Assembly (NCBI GenBank): GCA_965202735.1 | Contig: OZ241844.1 | Location: 1,488,001 to 1,552,000 of the forward strand | Direction of reading: 5' to 3' | DNA from: HK1 sp965202735 | Lineage (GTDB): Bacteria > Pseudomonadota > Gammaproteobacteria > HK1 | DNA: 64,000 bases | Shown here: piece by piece, positions 25,945-33,525 of the stretch | Layout: every line of letters begins with the position of its first letter | Numbering within the stretch: the stretch's first letter is position 1 | Made by a program: the position numbers and the translations under genes | The notes under the pieces: model-generated | Seen by the model: the letters and a program-made list of their open reading frames with translations, nothing else | Told to the model about the DNA's origin: nothing | Databases searched by the model: none

Positions 25945-26985
25945 ATGAAACGCGTAATGACGACTTCCGTGGTGGCCGGTCTGCTGGGTGCGCTCGGGTT
26001 CGCTCCCGCCGTCTCGGCCGAAGGCACCCTCTACGGCAGTGTCCGGAGCGGCATCTACATGGTGGACCCCCAGATGTCGGGCAAGGACACCACCTGGGAC
26101 ATCGGCACCGCCGATGCCGGCGATCTCGGACAGGGCGACCAGTTGTGGAGCCGCATCGGAGTCAAGGCTTCCCATGAGCTGGACGGCGGGATGATGGCCG
26201 GACTGCACATCGAGAAGCGGCTCGACAATTTCCGCACCCGGCATCAGAACGTGTGGCTGTCCGGCGCCTTCGGCAAGCTGACCCTCGGCCAGCAGGGCTC
26301 CGCCTACTACTCCGCCACGACCTGGGACGGAACCAACCTCTTCGGCGACTGGAACCGGGTAGCCGGGTCCCGCGTATCGGGCATCAAGTACTCCAGCAAC
26401 CTCGGCGGTCCGTTCAACTTCGAAGCCATGGTTCTCGACAGCATGTCCGGATCCAGGACGGCATCAAAGGCAATGATGGTCACCGTCGAAGATACTGACG
26501 GAGATGAGCACGAACTGACGAAGTCGCCGGCCATGAAGACCGGTCACTCCGACGGCGTGAACGCAACTCAGATCGCCGGCACTCTGAAGACCGACATGAT
26601 CACGCTCTCTGTCGGCTACATGAATGTGAGCGCGGATGGAATGAATGCGGGCGAGGAAGGCGTTGACTGGTACGGCGGCAGCGCGGGCGGCGCGATGGGC
26701 GGGCTGGACTGGGATGTCGGCTTCGAGATGGGCGATGCCGACGACGAAAACGACGCCGAGAGATACGGCTTCACGCTGGGCTACACCATGGGCAGCACCA
26801 GGGCCTACGTCCACTACGAGGACCTGCAGTACGACGACAACATGAATGAGAACAACTTCATGGTGTTCGGTCTCTCGCACACGCTGGCTCCCGGCGTCGT
26901 CGTCATCGCCGAGTACCAGGCGGCCGACGATGACGAGGACAAGAACCCGAATCGCGGAGCCGTCGCGGTCAGGGTCGACTTCTGA
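25945..26985 (+). CDS. Gram-negative porin 3
   Basis: A 346-residue porin. It has a signal peptide (MKRVMTTSVVAGLLGALGFA, cleavage near VSA), a first strand GTLYGSVRSGI and a last strand AVAVRVDF with terminal phenylalanine. It is the closest relative of porin 2 (shared KRLDNFRTRHQNVWL). It has a longer acidic loop around residues 165-190 (TVEDTDGDEHELTKSPAMK), which would lie outside or constrict the pore. Acidic residues are frequent in the periplasm-distal half, suggesting cation preference; this is inference. GGAG lies eight bases before the ATG and a strong terminator follows. Confidence 0.9.
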   Translation: MKRVMTTSVVAGLLGALGFAPAVSAEGTLYGSVRSGIYMVDPQMSGKDTTWDIGTADAGDLGQGDQLWSRIGVKASHELDGGMMAGLHIEKRLDNFRTRHQNVWLSGAFGKLTLGQQGSAYYSATTWDGTNLFGDWNRVAGSRVSGIKYSSNLGGPFNFEAMVLDSMSGSRTASKAMMVTVEDTDGDEHELTKSPAMKTGHSDGVNATQIAGTLKTDMITLSVGYMNVSADGMNAGEEGVDWYGGSAGGAMGGLDWDVGFEMGDADDENDAERYGFTLGYTMGSTRAYVHYEDLQYDDNMNENNFMVFGLSHTLAPGVVVIAEYQAADDDEDKNPNRGAVAVRVDF

Positions 26986-27018
26986 CCACACCCGTCGGCG
27001 ATTGCATCGACGACCATG

Positions 27019-27042
27019 CGGGGCGCCCTTCGGGGCGCCCCG
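27019..27042 (+). terminator. Rho-independent terminator of porin 3
   Basis: CGGGGCGCCC-TTCG-GGGCGCCCCG followed by TTTCGTTT. It is identical to the hairpin of porin 2 and nearly identical to that of porin 1. Confidence 0.92.
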
Positions 27043-27347
27043 TTTCGTTTCCGGAGGACCCGGAAGCCGTCCGGCTCCGCATCATCGAAGCCCTCCCCAT
27101 CGAAGCCCCCGCTCCGAAGCCCCCCGCCCCGAAGTCGAGCCGGGCCGCTTGCATACCGGATCCTGACGAACCGCCGCGCACACGCCAGCCTGCGGATGGC
27201 GCCGGTAGCCAGCACGTAATGGAAGTGCGAACCGCCGCGGGCGCACTACCCTGCGAAACGGGGCGCAACACTGTCCACGGCCCCGCGTTCGCATCCCCGA
27301 CGAGACCGCGGCCTACGCGAAGGACGCCCCGAGGCACATGAATCCGG

Positions 27348-27376
27348 CCTCGCTCCGGTGGGTGGTGCGTTAGAAT
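27348..27376 (+). promoter_or_regulatory. Promoter of array II
   Basis: TAGAAT (27371-27376) with CCTCGC 17 bp upstream, inside a diverged version of the array I upstream block (GACGAGACCGCGGCCTACGC). It precedes only the first gene of array II; the other five lack it. Confidence 0.55.
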
Positions 27377-27419
27377 GCATATCGTGTCATCGGGATGGAG
27401 CTGCACGGTACGCCCGGAA

Positions 27420-27704
27420 ATGTCCAGACTCAGCCAGGAAACCCTCGCCATCATCGGCGTCGGCATCGCGCTGGCCGCGCTGATCCTCACCAGCACCGCC
27501 GGCGTGCGCGGCGAGATCCAGGCCGTCCGCGACGAGCTGCGGGAAGTCCGGGCCGAAGCGCGCGCCGACCGGGAAGCCATACGCGCCGAGGCGCACGCCG
27601 ACCGGGAAGCCTTCCAGAGCCAGATCCTTCGGCTCACCGAGCAGCAGGGCGTCCTCGGCGGACAGATCGGAATCCTCCGCAGCCAGCTCGCCACCGGAAA
27701 GTGA
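27420..27704 (+). CDS. Array II copy 1: short hendecad coiled-coil protein
   Basis: A 94-residue paralogue of the array I proteins. It starts SRLSQETLAIIGVGIALAAL, a membrane helix, then VRGEIQAVRDELREV, two ADREA units and FQSQILRLTEQQGVLG. The array II tail GILRSQLATGK replaces the long polar tail of array I. It is first in a six-gene operon with constant 16-bp gaps, and the only one preceded by a promoter. Function unknown. Confidence 0.8.
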   Translation: MSRLSQETLAIIGVGIALAALILTSTAGVRGEIQAVRDELREVRAEARADREAIRAEAHADREAFQSQILRLTEQQGVLGGQIGILRSQLATGK

Positions 27705-27720
27705 CCACCGGTATCCCGCC

Positions 27721-27951
27721 ATGCCCAGACTCAGCCAGGAAACTCTCGCCATCCTCGGCGCGACTATCGCGCTGGCCGCGCTGATCCTCACCAGCACCGC
27801 CAGCGTGCGCAGCGAGATCCAGGCCGTCCGCGACGAAGCGCGCGCCGACCGGGAAGCCTTCCAGAGCCAGATCCTTCGGCTCACCGAGCAGCAGGGCGTC
27901 CTCGGCGGACAGATCGGAATCCTCCGCGACCAGATCGCCACCGGAAAGTGA
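27721..27951 (+). CDS. Array II copy 2: shortest paralogue
   Basis: At 76 residues this is the minimal form: MPRLSQETLAILG, a membrane helix, SVRSEIQAVRDEARADREAF with a single ADREA unit, and the LGGQIGILRDQIATGK tail. It defines the core of the family without repeat expansion. The 16-bp gap before it (TGACCACCGGTATCCCGCC) has only a weak ribosome site, so translation may be coupled to the gene upstream. Confidence 0.78.
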   Translation: MPRLSQETLAILGATIALAALILTSTASVRSEIQAVRDEARADREAFQSQILRLTEQQGVLGGQIGILRDQIATGK

Positions 27952-27967
27952 CCTCCGGTATCCCGCC

Positions 27968-28285
27968 ATGCCCAGACTCAGCCAGGAAACCCTCGCCATC
28001 ATCGGTGTGGGCGTCGCGCTGGCCGCGCTGATCCTCACCAGCACCGCCAGCGTGCGCGGCGAGATCCAGGCCGTCCGCGACGAGCTGCGGGAAGTCCGGG
28101 CCGAGGCGCGCGCCGACCGGGAAGCCATACGTGCCGAAGCGCGCGCCGATCGGGAAGCCATACGCGCCGAGGCGCACGCCGATCGGGAAGCCTTCCAGAG
28201 CCAGATCCTTCGGCTCACCGAGCAGCAGGGCGTCCTCGGCGGACAGATCGGAATCCTCCGCAGCCAGCTCGCCACCGGAAAGTGA
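27968..28285 (+). CDS. Array II copy 3: hendecad coiled-coil protein
   Basis: A 105-residue paralogue, 11 residues longer than array II copy 1. It has the same DELREVRAEA junction but three ADREA units, and the tail GILRSQLATGK. The length difference equals one 33-bp repeat. Start ATG at 27968, 16 bp after the previous stop. Confidence 0.8.
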   Translation: MPRLSQETLAIIGVGVALAALILTSTASVRGEIQAVRDELREVRAEARADREAIRAEARADREAIRAEAHADREAFQSQILRLTEQQGVLGGQIGILRSQLATGK

Positions 28286-28301
28286 CCACCGGTATCCCGC
28301 C

Positions 28302-28619
28302 ATGTCCAGAATCAGCCAGGAAACCCTCGCCATCATCGGCGTGGGCGTCGCGCTGGCCGCGCTGATCCTCACCAGCACCGCCAGCGTGCGCGGCGAGATC
28401 CAGGCCGTCCGCGACGAGCTGCGGGAAGTCCGGGCCGAGGCGCGCGCCGACCGGGAAGCCATACGTGCCGTAGCGCGCGCCGATCGGGAAGCCATACGCG
28501 CCGAGGCGCACGCCGACCGGGAAGCCTTCCAGAGCCAGATCCTTCGGCTCACCGAGCGGCAGGGCGTCCTCGGCGGACAGATCGGAATCCTCCGCAACCA
28601 GATCGCCACCGGAAAGTGA
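28302..28619 (+). CDS. Array II copy 4: hendecad coiled-coil protein
   Basis: A 105-residue near-copy of array II copy 3. It differs by SRISQ for SRLSQ-type residues at the start, AVARADREA in place of AEARADREA, LTERQGV for LTEQQGV, and the tail LRNQIATGK. Three repeat units. The high similarity points to recent duplication or gene conversion. Confidence 0.8.
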   Translation: MSRISQETLAIIGVGVALAALILTSTASVRGEIQAVRDELREVRAEARADREAIRAVARADREAIRAEAHADREAFQSQILRLTERQGVLGGQIGILRNQIATGK

Positions 28620-28635
28620 CCTCCGGTATCCCGCC

Positions 28636-28899
28636 ATGCCCAGACTCAGCCAGGAAACCCTCGCCATCATCGGCGCGACTATCGCGCTGGCCGCGCTGAT
28701 CCTCACCAGCACCGCCAGCGTGCGCAGCGAACTTCAGGCTTTCCGCGACGAGGCACGCGCCGAGCGGCAAGCCATCCGGGCCGAGGCGCACGCCGACCGG
28801 GAAGCCTTCCAGAGCCAGATCCTTCGGCTCACCGAGCAGCAGGGCGTCCTCGGCGGACAGATCGGAATCCTCCGCAGCCAGATCGCCACCGGGAAGTGA
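28636..28899 (+). CDS. Array II copy 5: hendecad coiled-coil protein
   Basis: An 87-residue paralogue. After the membrane helix it reads SVRSELQAFRDEARAERQAI, so one repeat carries AERQA in place of ADREA, then one ADREA unit. The tail is GILRSQIATGK. It is 11 residues longer than copy 2 and 11 shorter than copy 6. Confidence 0.78.
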   Translation: MPRLSQETLAIIGATIALAALILTSTASVRSELQAFRDEARAERQAIRAEAHADREAFQSQILRLTEQQGVLGGQIGILRSQIATGK

Positions 28900-28915
28900 C
28901 CCCCGGTATCCCGCC

Positions 28916-29212
28916 ATGCCCAGACTCAGCCAGGAAACCCTCGCCATCATCGGCGTGGGCGTCGCGCTGGCCGCGCTGATCCTCACCAGCACCGCCAGCG
29001 TGCGCGGCGAGATCCAGGCCGTCCGCGACGAGGCGCGTGCCGAGCGGCAAATCATACGCGCCGAGGCGCGCGCCGAGCGGCAAGCCATCCGCGACGAGGT
29101 GCGCGCGGACCGGGAAGCCTTCCAGAGCCAGATCCTTCGGCTCACCGAGCAGCAGGGTATCCTGAGCGCCCGCCTCGATGGCCTCCGCGACCCGCCGGGG
29201 GCGAATCCATAG
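28916..29212 (+). CDS. Array II copy 6: hybrid-tail paralogue
   Basis: A 98-residue paralogue with two AERQ units and one ADREA unit. Its C-terminus GILSARLDGLRDPPGANP is of the array I type (compare copy 8 of array I) rather than the LGGQIGIL tail of its neighbours. This mixed structure suggests recombination between arrays. It is the last gene of the operon. Confidence 0.78.
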   Translation: MPRLSQETLAIIGVGVALAALILTSTASVRGEIQAVRDEARAERQIIRAEARAERQAIRDEVRADREAFQSQILRLTEQQGILSARLDGLRDPPGANP

Positions 29213-29354
29213 CGCGCCGGGAAAACGCCCGCGACCTCGAAGCACCATTCCCCCCGGACATGGACCGCGCCCAGCGGAGCCGAGGCCAGGCCCAGGGCCC
29301 ACTCCCCCCGGACATGCCCGCGCCATGCCCCGCGGGCTGCGGCCCGCACGTGTT

Positions 29355-29438
29355 GTCCGAACGCGCGTGGCGCACACGCAGGTTCCGCCGACACCACTGC
29401 TCGCTCATCCGTGTCGTCCGAACGCGCGTGGCGCACAC
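29355..29438. repeat. 23-bp direct repeat pair
   Basis: GTCCGAACGCGCGTGGCGCA and three further bases occur at 29355 and 29416, separated by 38 bp. They lie in a 299-bp gap without a gene. Another pair in the same gap shares CCCCCCGGACATG. No function is apparent. Confidence 0.7.
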
Positions 29439-29511
29439 ACGTTGCCCGCACCGGCGCCATCCGATGTAATGCCCGCCCATCGGCCCGCACCCGGACGCCC
29501 CCGCGAAGACG

Positions 29512-30348
29512 ATGGCCTGGCTCGGAAAGATTCTCGGCGGCGCCGTCGGCTTCGCACTCGGCGGACCCCTCGGCGCGCTCGTGGGGGTCGCGCTCGGCCA
29601 CAACCTCGACCGCTCCGCACGCGCGGACCGCGGCCGGGCGGACCCCGATCTCCTCGACGCCGACGATGCGGCGGACTTCCTGGACTCCCCCGACGTCCTG
29701 AACCCGACCGAGCGGACCCAGACCGCGTTCTTCACCGCCACGTTCGCGGTGATGGGGCATCTGGCGAAGGCGGACGGCCTTGTCACCCGAGACGAAATCC
29801 GGCTCGCCTCCCGGGTGATGGACGAGATGCGGCTCTCCGCCGCCCACCGCCAGCTCGCCGAACGGCTCTTCCGCCAGGGGCGGTCCTCCGATTTCCCCAT
29901 CGGCGAGGTCCTCGACCAGCTCCGCCGCGAGTGCCGGTACAGCACCCACCTCGTCACCATGTTCGTCGAGATCCTCCTCCACGCGGCCTGGGCCGACGGC
30001 ACGCTGCATCCGGAGGAGCGGACATTGCTGGAGTCCGTCTGCGCGCGGCTGCGCCTCCCCACCGGAGAGCTGGAGCGCCTGGAGGCCATGGTGCGGGCGG
30101 AGCACCGTGCCCGGAGCGGCAAGCCTTCGGATGCGCTCTCCGTCGCCGACGCCCGCGCCATCCTCGGCGTGGACGAGACCTGCTCGGACGCGGAGCTCAA
30201 GCGGTCCTACCGCCGGATGATGAACCGCCACCACCCCGACAAGCTGGTGGCCAAGGGGCTGCCCGAGGAGATGATGCGGGTCGCGACGGAGAAGACGCGC
30301 GAGATCAAGGCCGCGTACGATCGGCTCAAGGAGGCGCGCGGCCTCTGA
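29512..30348 (+). CDS. djlA: DjlA-like membrane-anchored J-domain co-chaperone
   Basis: A 278-residue protein. The N-terminus (GKILGGAVGFALGGPLGALV) is a single glycine-rich membrane segment. The middle (about 70-190) resembles a TerB-type helical domain (FAVMGHLAKADGLVTRDEI). The C-terminal ~70 residues are a J domain with the HPD motif in MNRHHPDKLVAKG, which stimulates the ATPase of DnaK. This order (membrane segment, TerB-like, J) is that of DjlA. It lies 33 bp upstream of trpD on the same strand; the association looks positional rather than functional. Confidence 0.9.
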   Translation: MAWLGKILGGAVGFALGGPLGALVGVALGHNLDRSARADRGRADPDLLDADDAADFLDSPDVLNPTERTQTAFFTATFAVMGHLAKADGLVTRDEIRLASRVMDEMRLSAAHRQLAERLFRQGRSSDFPIGEVLDQLRRECRYSTHLVTMFVEILLHAAWADGTLHPEERTLLESVCARLRLPTGELERLEAMVRAEHRARSGKPSDALSVADARAILGVDETCSDAELKRSYRRMMNRHHPDKLVAKGLPEEMMRVATEKTREIKAAYDRLKEARGL

Positions 30349-30380
30349 GACCCGGCGCCTTCCGGCGAGGACAGGACACC

Positions 30381-31442
30381 ATGGACATCCAGTCGGCGAT
30401 CCGTGCCGTCACCGAGCGGCGCGACCTCGAGGGCGCGCAGATGACCGGTGTCATGCACGCCATCATGACCGGCGAGTGCACGCCCGCGCAGGTCGGGGGG
30501 TTCCTGGTGGGCCTGCGCATGAAGGGCGAGACGGTCGAGGAGATCGCGGCCGCGGCGGCGGTGATGCGGCGGCTCGCCACCCGGGTCGAGGTCGGCACGA
30601 CGCACCTCGTGGACACCTGCGGCACCGGCGGCGACGCGAGCGGCACCTTCAACATCTCCACCGCGAGCGCGCTCGTCGCGGCGGGAGCTGGGGTACGGAT
30701 CGCGAAGCACGGCAACCGCTCGGTCTCCGGCCGCTCGGGGAGCGCCGACGTGCTGGAAGCGGCCGGAGTCCGGCTCGACCTCTCACCGGAACGGGTCGCA
30801 CGCTGCATCGACGAGGCCGGCGTGGGCTTCCTGTTCGCGCCCGCCCACCACGGGGCGATGAAGCACGCCATCGGTCCGCGCCGCGAGATGGCGGTGCGCA
30901 CCGTCTTCAACGTGCTCGGCCCCCTCACCAATCCGGCCGGGGCGCTCCGCCAGGTCATCGGGGTCTTCGCTCCCGATCTCGTCGAGCCGCTCGCGCGCGT
31001 GCTCGGGGAGCTGGGCAGCGAGCACGTGATGGTGGTGCACTCCGAGGACGGGCTCGACGAGCTGAGTCTCGGGGCGCCGACCCTGGTGGCGGAGCTTCGC
31101 GACGGCGCGGTGCGAACGCTTGCGATCGACGCCCGCGATCTGGGGTTCGCCCGCGCCCCGGTCGAATCCGTCACCGTCGATTCCCCCGCCGCGAGCCTCG
31201 CCGTGATTCGCGCGGTGCTGGCCGGCGCATCGGGACCAGCCGCGGACGTCACCGTCCTCAACGCCGCCGCGGCCGTCTACGTGAGCGGCATCGCGTCGAG
31301 CCTGGAGGACGGGATCGAGCACGCGCGCGAGAGCATCGGCTCCGGCCGGGCCGCGGCCGCCCTGGAGCGGCTGGCGGCGATCAGCAACGAGCAGGCGCGG
31401 ACCGCACGCCCGGCCGCAGGCGGGACGGAGCGGGACGCATGA
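30381..31442 (+). CDS. trpD: Anthranilate phosphoribosyltransferase
   Basis: A 353-residue enzyme of tryptophan synthesis that transfers the phosphoribosyl group of PRPP to anthranilate. Motifs are DTCGTGGDASGTFNIST (PRPP binding), KHGNRSVSGRSGSADVLEA, FLFAPAHHGAMKH and VFNVLGPLTNPA. The last ~10 residues (RPAAGGTERDA) come from a 92-bp sequence that is repeated downstream. The stop overlaps an ATG as ATGA (31439-31442), which would once have been the trpC start. trpC now begins 184 bp later, after two inserted repeat units. Confidence 0.96.
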   Translation: MDIQSAIRAVTERRDLEGAQMTGVMHAIMTGECTPAQVGGFLVGLRMKGETVEEIAAAAAVMRRLATRVEVGTTHLVDTCGTGGDASGTFNISTASALVAAGAGVRIAKHGNRSVSGRSGSADVLEAAGVRLDLSPERVARCIDEAGVGFLFAPAHHGAMKHAIGPRREMAVRTVFNVLGPLTNPAGALRQVIGVFAPDLVEPLARVLGELGSEHVMVVHSEDGLDELSLGAPTLVAELRDGAVRTLAIDARDLGFARAPVESVTVDSPAASLAVIRAVLAGASGPAADVTVLNAAAAVYVSGIASSLEDGIEHARESIGSGRAAAALERLAAISNEQARTARPAAGGTERDA

Positions 31443-31534
31443 CGACACCCGACGCACCAGCCGGCGGGCGTTTCGCGGCACCCGCCTCCGCCGCAGCACG
31501 ATCGGCCGCAGGCGGGACGGAGCGGGACGCATGA
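31439..31534 (+). CDS. Mini-ORF 1 in the trpD-trpC relay
   Basis: A 31-residue frame (starts MTTPDAPAGGRF, ends GGTERDA). Its ATG overlaps the trpD stop and its stop overlaps the ATG of mini-ORF 2. The first residues equal those of TrpC, and the last equal those of TrpD. It is probably a by-product of the 92-bp duplication, translated mainly to carry ribosomes to trpC. No independent function is proposed. Confidence 0.4.
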   Translation: MTTPDAPAGGRFAAPASAAARSAAGGTERDA

Positions 31535-31626
31535 CGGCACCCGACGCACCAGCCGGCGGGCGTTTCGCGGCGCCCGCCTCCGCCGCGGCACGCCCGGCCG
31601 CAGGCGGGACGGAGCGGGACGCATGA
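31531..31626 (+). CDS. Mini-ORF 2 in the trpD-trpC relay
   Basis: A 31-residue frame (starts MTAPDAPAGGRF) nearly identical to mini-ORF 1. It begins inside the stop of mini-ORF 1 and ends with the TGA overlapping the trpC ATG at 31623. Same interpretation: a translational relay created by repeat expansion. Confidence 0.4.
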   Translation: MTAPDAPAGGRFAAPASAAARPAAGGTERDA

Positions 31627-32501
31627 CGACGCCCGACGCATCGTCCGGCGGACCGGCCGGCATGCGTTCCGCCGCCCCGGCCCCGGCCTCCGGCATCCTC
31701 CGGGACTGCCCGGACGTGCTCCTGCGCATCATTCGCCACAAGGCCCGCGAGGTCGCCGAGCGGGCCGAGCGCACGACCCTGCGGGTGCTGGCCGAGCGGG
31801 CGGAGGCGCAGGCCGCGCCGCGCGGGTTCGCGACCGCGCTCCGCACCCGCATCGCGGCCGGCGAGCCCGCGGTGATCGCGGAGCTGAAGAAGGCGTCGCC
31901 GAGCAAGGGAGTGCTGCGCGAGGACTTCGAGCCGGAGGCCATCGCGCGCGGCTACGCGGCGGGCGGCGCGGCGGCCCTGTCGGTGCTGACCGACGAGGCG
32001 TTCTTCCGGGGCGCCGACCGCCACCTCGCGGAGGCGCGGTCCGCGAGCGGCCTGCCGGTGCTGCGCAAGGACTTCACCGTCGATGCGTACCAGGTCTGGG
32101 AGGCGCGTGCGCTCGGCGCCGACTGCATCCTCCTCATCGTCGCCGCCCTCGGCGACGCGCAGCTCAACGAGCTGGCGGGGCTCGCGACGCATCTCGGCAT
32201 GGACGTCCTGGTCGAGGTGCACGACGCGGCGGAGCTGGAGCGCGCCGCCCATCTGGAACCCCTGCTGCTCGGAATCAACAACCGCGATCTCCGTACCTTC
32301 GAGACCACGCTGGACACTACCCTCGATCTGCTCGACCGAGTCCCCGCCGGCCGCACCGTCATCACCGAAAGCGGCATCCACACCCGGGCCGACGTCGCCC
32401 GCATGCGCGCGGCCGGCGTCCACGGGTTCCTGGTCGGGGAGGCGTTCATGCGCGCCGGGGACCCCGGCGCGAAGCTGCGGGAGCTGTTCTTCGATGGTTG
32501 A
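31623..32501 (+). CDS. trpC: Indole-3-glycerol phosphate synthase
   Basis: A 292-residue TIM-barrel enzyme that converts carboxyphenylaminodeoxyribulose phosphate to indole-glycerol phosphate. Key motifs are VIAELKKASPSKGVLR (catalytic Lys and Glu region), LSVLTDEAFFRG, LPVLRKDFTVD, LLGINNRDLRTF, ITESGI and FLVGEAFM. The first ~25 residues (MTTPDASSGGPAGMRSAAPA) are a low-complexity leader from the repeated junction. An internal ATG (Met14) could also serve as the start. It follows trpD after two mini-ORFs. No trpA, trpB or trpE is in the window. Confidence 0.96.
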   Translation: MTTPDASSGGPAGMRSAAPAPASGILRDCPDVLLRIIRHKAREVAERAERTTLRVLAERAEAQAAPRGFATALRTRIAAGEPAVIAELKKASPSKGVLREDFEPEAIARGYAAGGAAALSVLTDEAFFRGADRHLAEARSASGLPVLRKDFTVDAYQVWEARALGADCILLIVAALGDAQLNELAGLATHLGMDVLVEVHDAAELERAAHLEPLLLGINNRDLRTFETTLDTTLDLLDRVPAGRTVITESGIHTRADVARMRAAGVHGFLVGEAFMRAGDPGAKLRELFFDG

Positions 32502-32599
32502 CGCGGGCGTTGGCGCGGGCGGGCATGCGCAGGGCCGCATCGGCGCCGCGCCATCCGGCACGAGGCGGCGGCCGTATCCGTGACCGATCGGGGAAGGCC

Positions 32600-33016
32600 A
32601 TGAAAGCGACCGTGAAGTGGCTCGATGGCGTCGCCTTCGTCGGCGAGACGGGCAGCGGACATGCCGTCGTGCTCGACGGCGCACCCGCGGCGGGGGGGCG
32701 CAACATCGGACCGCGACCCATGGAGGCCATCCTCGCCGGGCTCGGCGCATGCAGCGCCTTCGACGTGGTGACCATCCTGCGCAAGTCCCGCCAGGCGGTC
32801 ACCGATTGCCGGGTGGAGCTGGAGGCGGAGCGGGCGGACGCGGTGCCGGCGGTGTTCACCCGCATCCGCATGGTGTTCGTGGTGACCGGGAAGGAGCTGC
32901 GCGAGAGCGCGGTGCGGCGCGCGGTGGACCTCTCGGCGGAGAAGTACTGCTCGGCCACCGCGATGCTGCGCGCGAGCGTCGAGATCGTCCACGAGTACCG
33001 GATCGAGCCGGCCTGA
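32600..33016 (+). CDS. OsmC/Ohr family protein
   Basis: A 138-residue OsmC-like protein. The two conserved cysteines of the peroxidatic pair are in GLGACSAFDVVT and EKYCSATAML, with the usual spacing. The opening (MKATVKWLDGVAFVGETGSG) matches the YhfA branch of the family. It is expected to reduce organic hydroperoxides or to act in stress defence; the exact substrate is unknown. GGGAAGG precedes the ATG. It stands about 100 bp after trpC on the same strand. Confidence 0.88.
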   Translation: MKATVKWLDGVAFVGETGSGHAVVLDGAPAAGGRNIGPRPMEAILAGLGACSAFDVVTILRKSRQAVTDCRVELEAERADAVPAVFTRIRMVFVVTGKELRESAVRRAVDLSAEKYCSATAMLRASVEIVHEYRIEPA

Positions 33017-33062
33017 AGCCCGACTTCCCGACCGCTCGCGCCGCCGCTCCGCGGCCCGATGG

Positions 33063-33374
33063 TCAGTCGTCGACGGGCAGGCGCTGGTCCGGCCTCCCTC
33101 CGCACTGCGTCCAGATCATGCGCAGGGTCTCGTTCTGCCGGCGCAGGGTTGCGTCCTGTCTGTCGAGACGGGTTTCCACCTGCTCGAATCTCGTGTCGAC
33201 CTGCTCGAACCTCCTGTCGACCTGCTCGAACCTCGCGTCGATCCTCTCGAATCGCGGGTTGAGCCGCCTCTCGATCCGCGCCTCCGCCGCCTCGGTCGAG
33301 GCATCCAGGCACTCCTGCAGCGCCGCGGCCAGCCCCTGGATGGCGCGCGCCTGACGTCCGTTCGGTCTGCTCAT
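33063..33374 (-). CDS. Small heptad coiled-coil protein
   Basis: A 103-residue soluble protein, unrelated in sequence to the arrays but again built on repeats. Residues about 35-75 consist of seven-residue units of the type RFEQVDT (RFERIDA, RFEQVDR, RFEQVDT, RFEQVET, RLDRQDA), encoded by 21-bp direct repeats at 33165-33260. There is no membrane helix or signal peptide. Start ATG 33374 (MSRPNGRQARAI) is chosen because the frame upstream lacks a ribosome site. Function unknown; a structural or tethering role is likely. Confidence 0.65.
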   Translation of the reverse strand: MSRPNGRQARAIQGLAAALQECLDASTEAAEARIERRLNPRFERIDARFEQVDRRFEQVDTRFEQVETRLDRQDATLRRQNETLRMIWTQCGGRPDQRLPVDD

Positions 33375-33525
33375 GGCTCGACTTCTCCCGGTGCGGATCT
33401 TCACTGCTGCGAGGCCTCGATCATGCCATGCGCACCCCATGCGCGCATGCGGCCCGGGTCCATTTCCTTGCAGGCGCCGGCCGCCCTCGATGTAGTCCCG
33501 GGGCCATGCGGCCGGCGTGCCGGGC

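Larger units (their letters stand above)
31412..31640 (+). repeat. 92-bp tandem duplication across the trpD-trpC junction
   Basis: Units begin at 31412, 31504 and 31596 (the last partial). Each contains CGGGACGCATGACG, i.e. a stop codon of one frame overlapping the ATG of the next, and each starts from GGCCGCAGGCGGGACGGAGC. Because 92 = 93 - 1, each ATG opens a frame that ends exactly at the next ATGA. The repeat therefore preserves coupling between neighbours. Confidence 0.95.
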
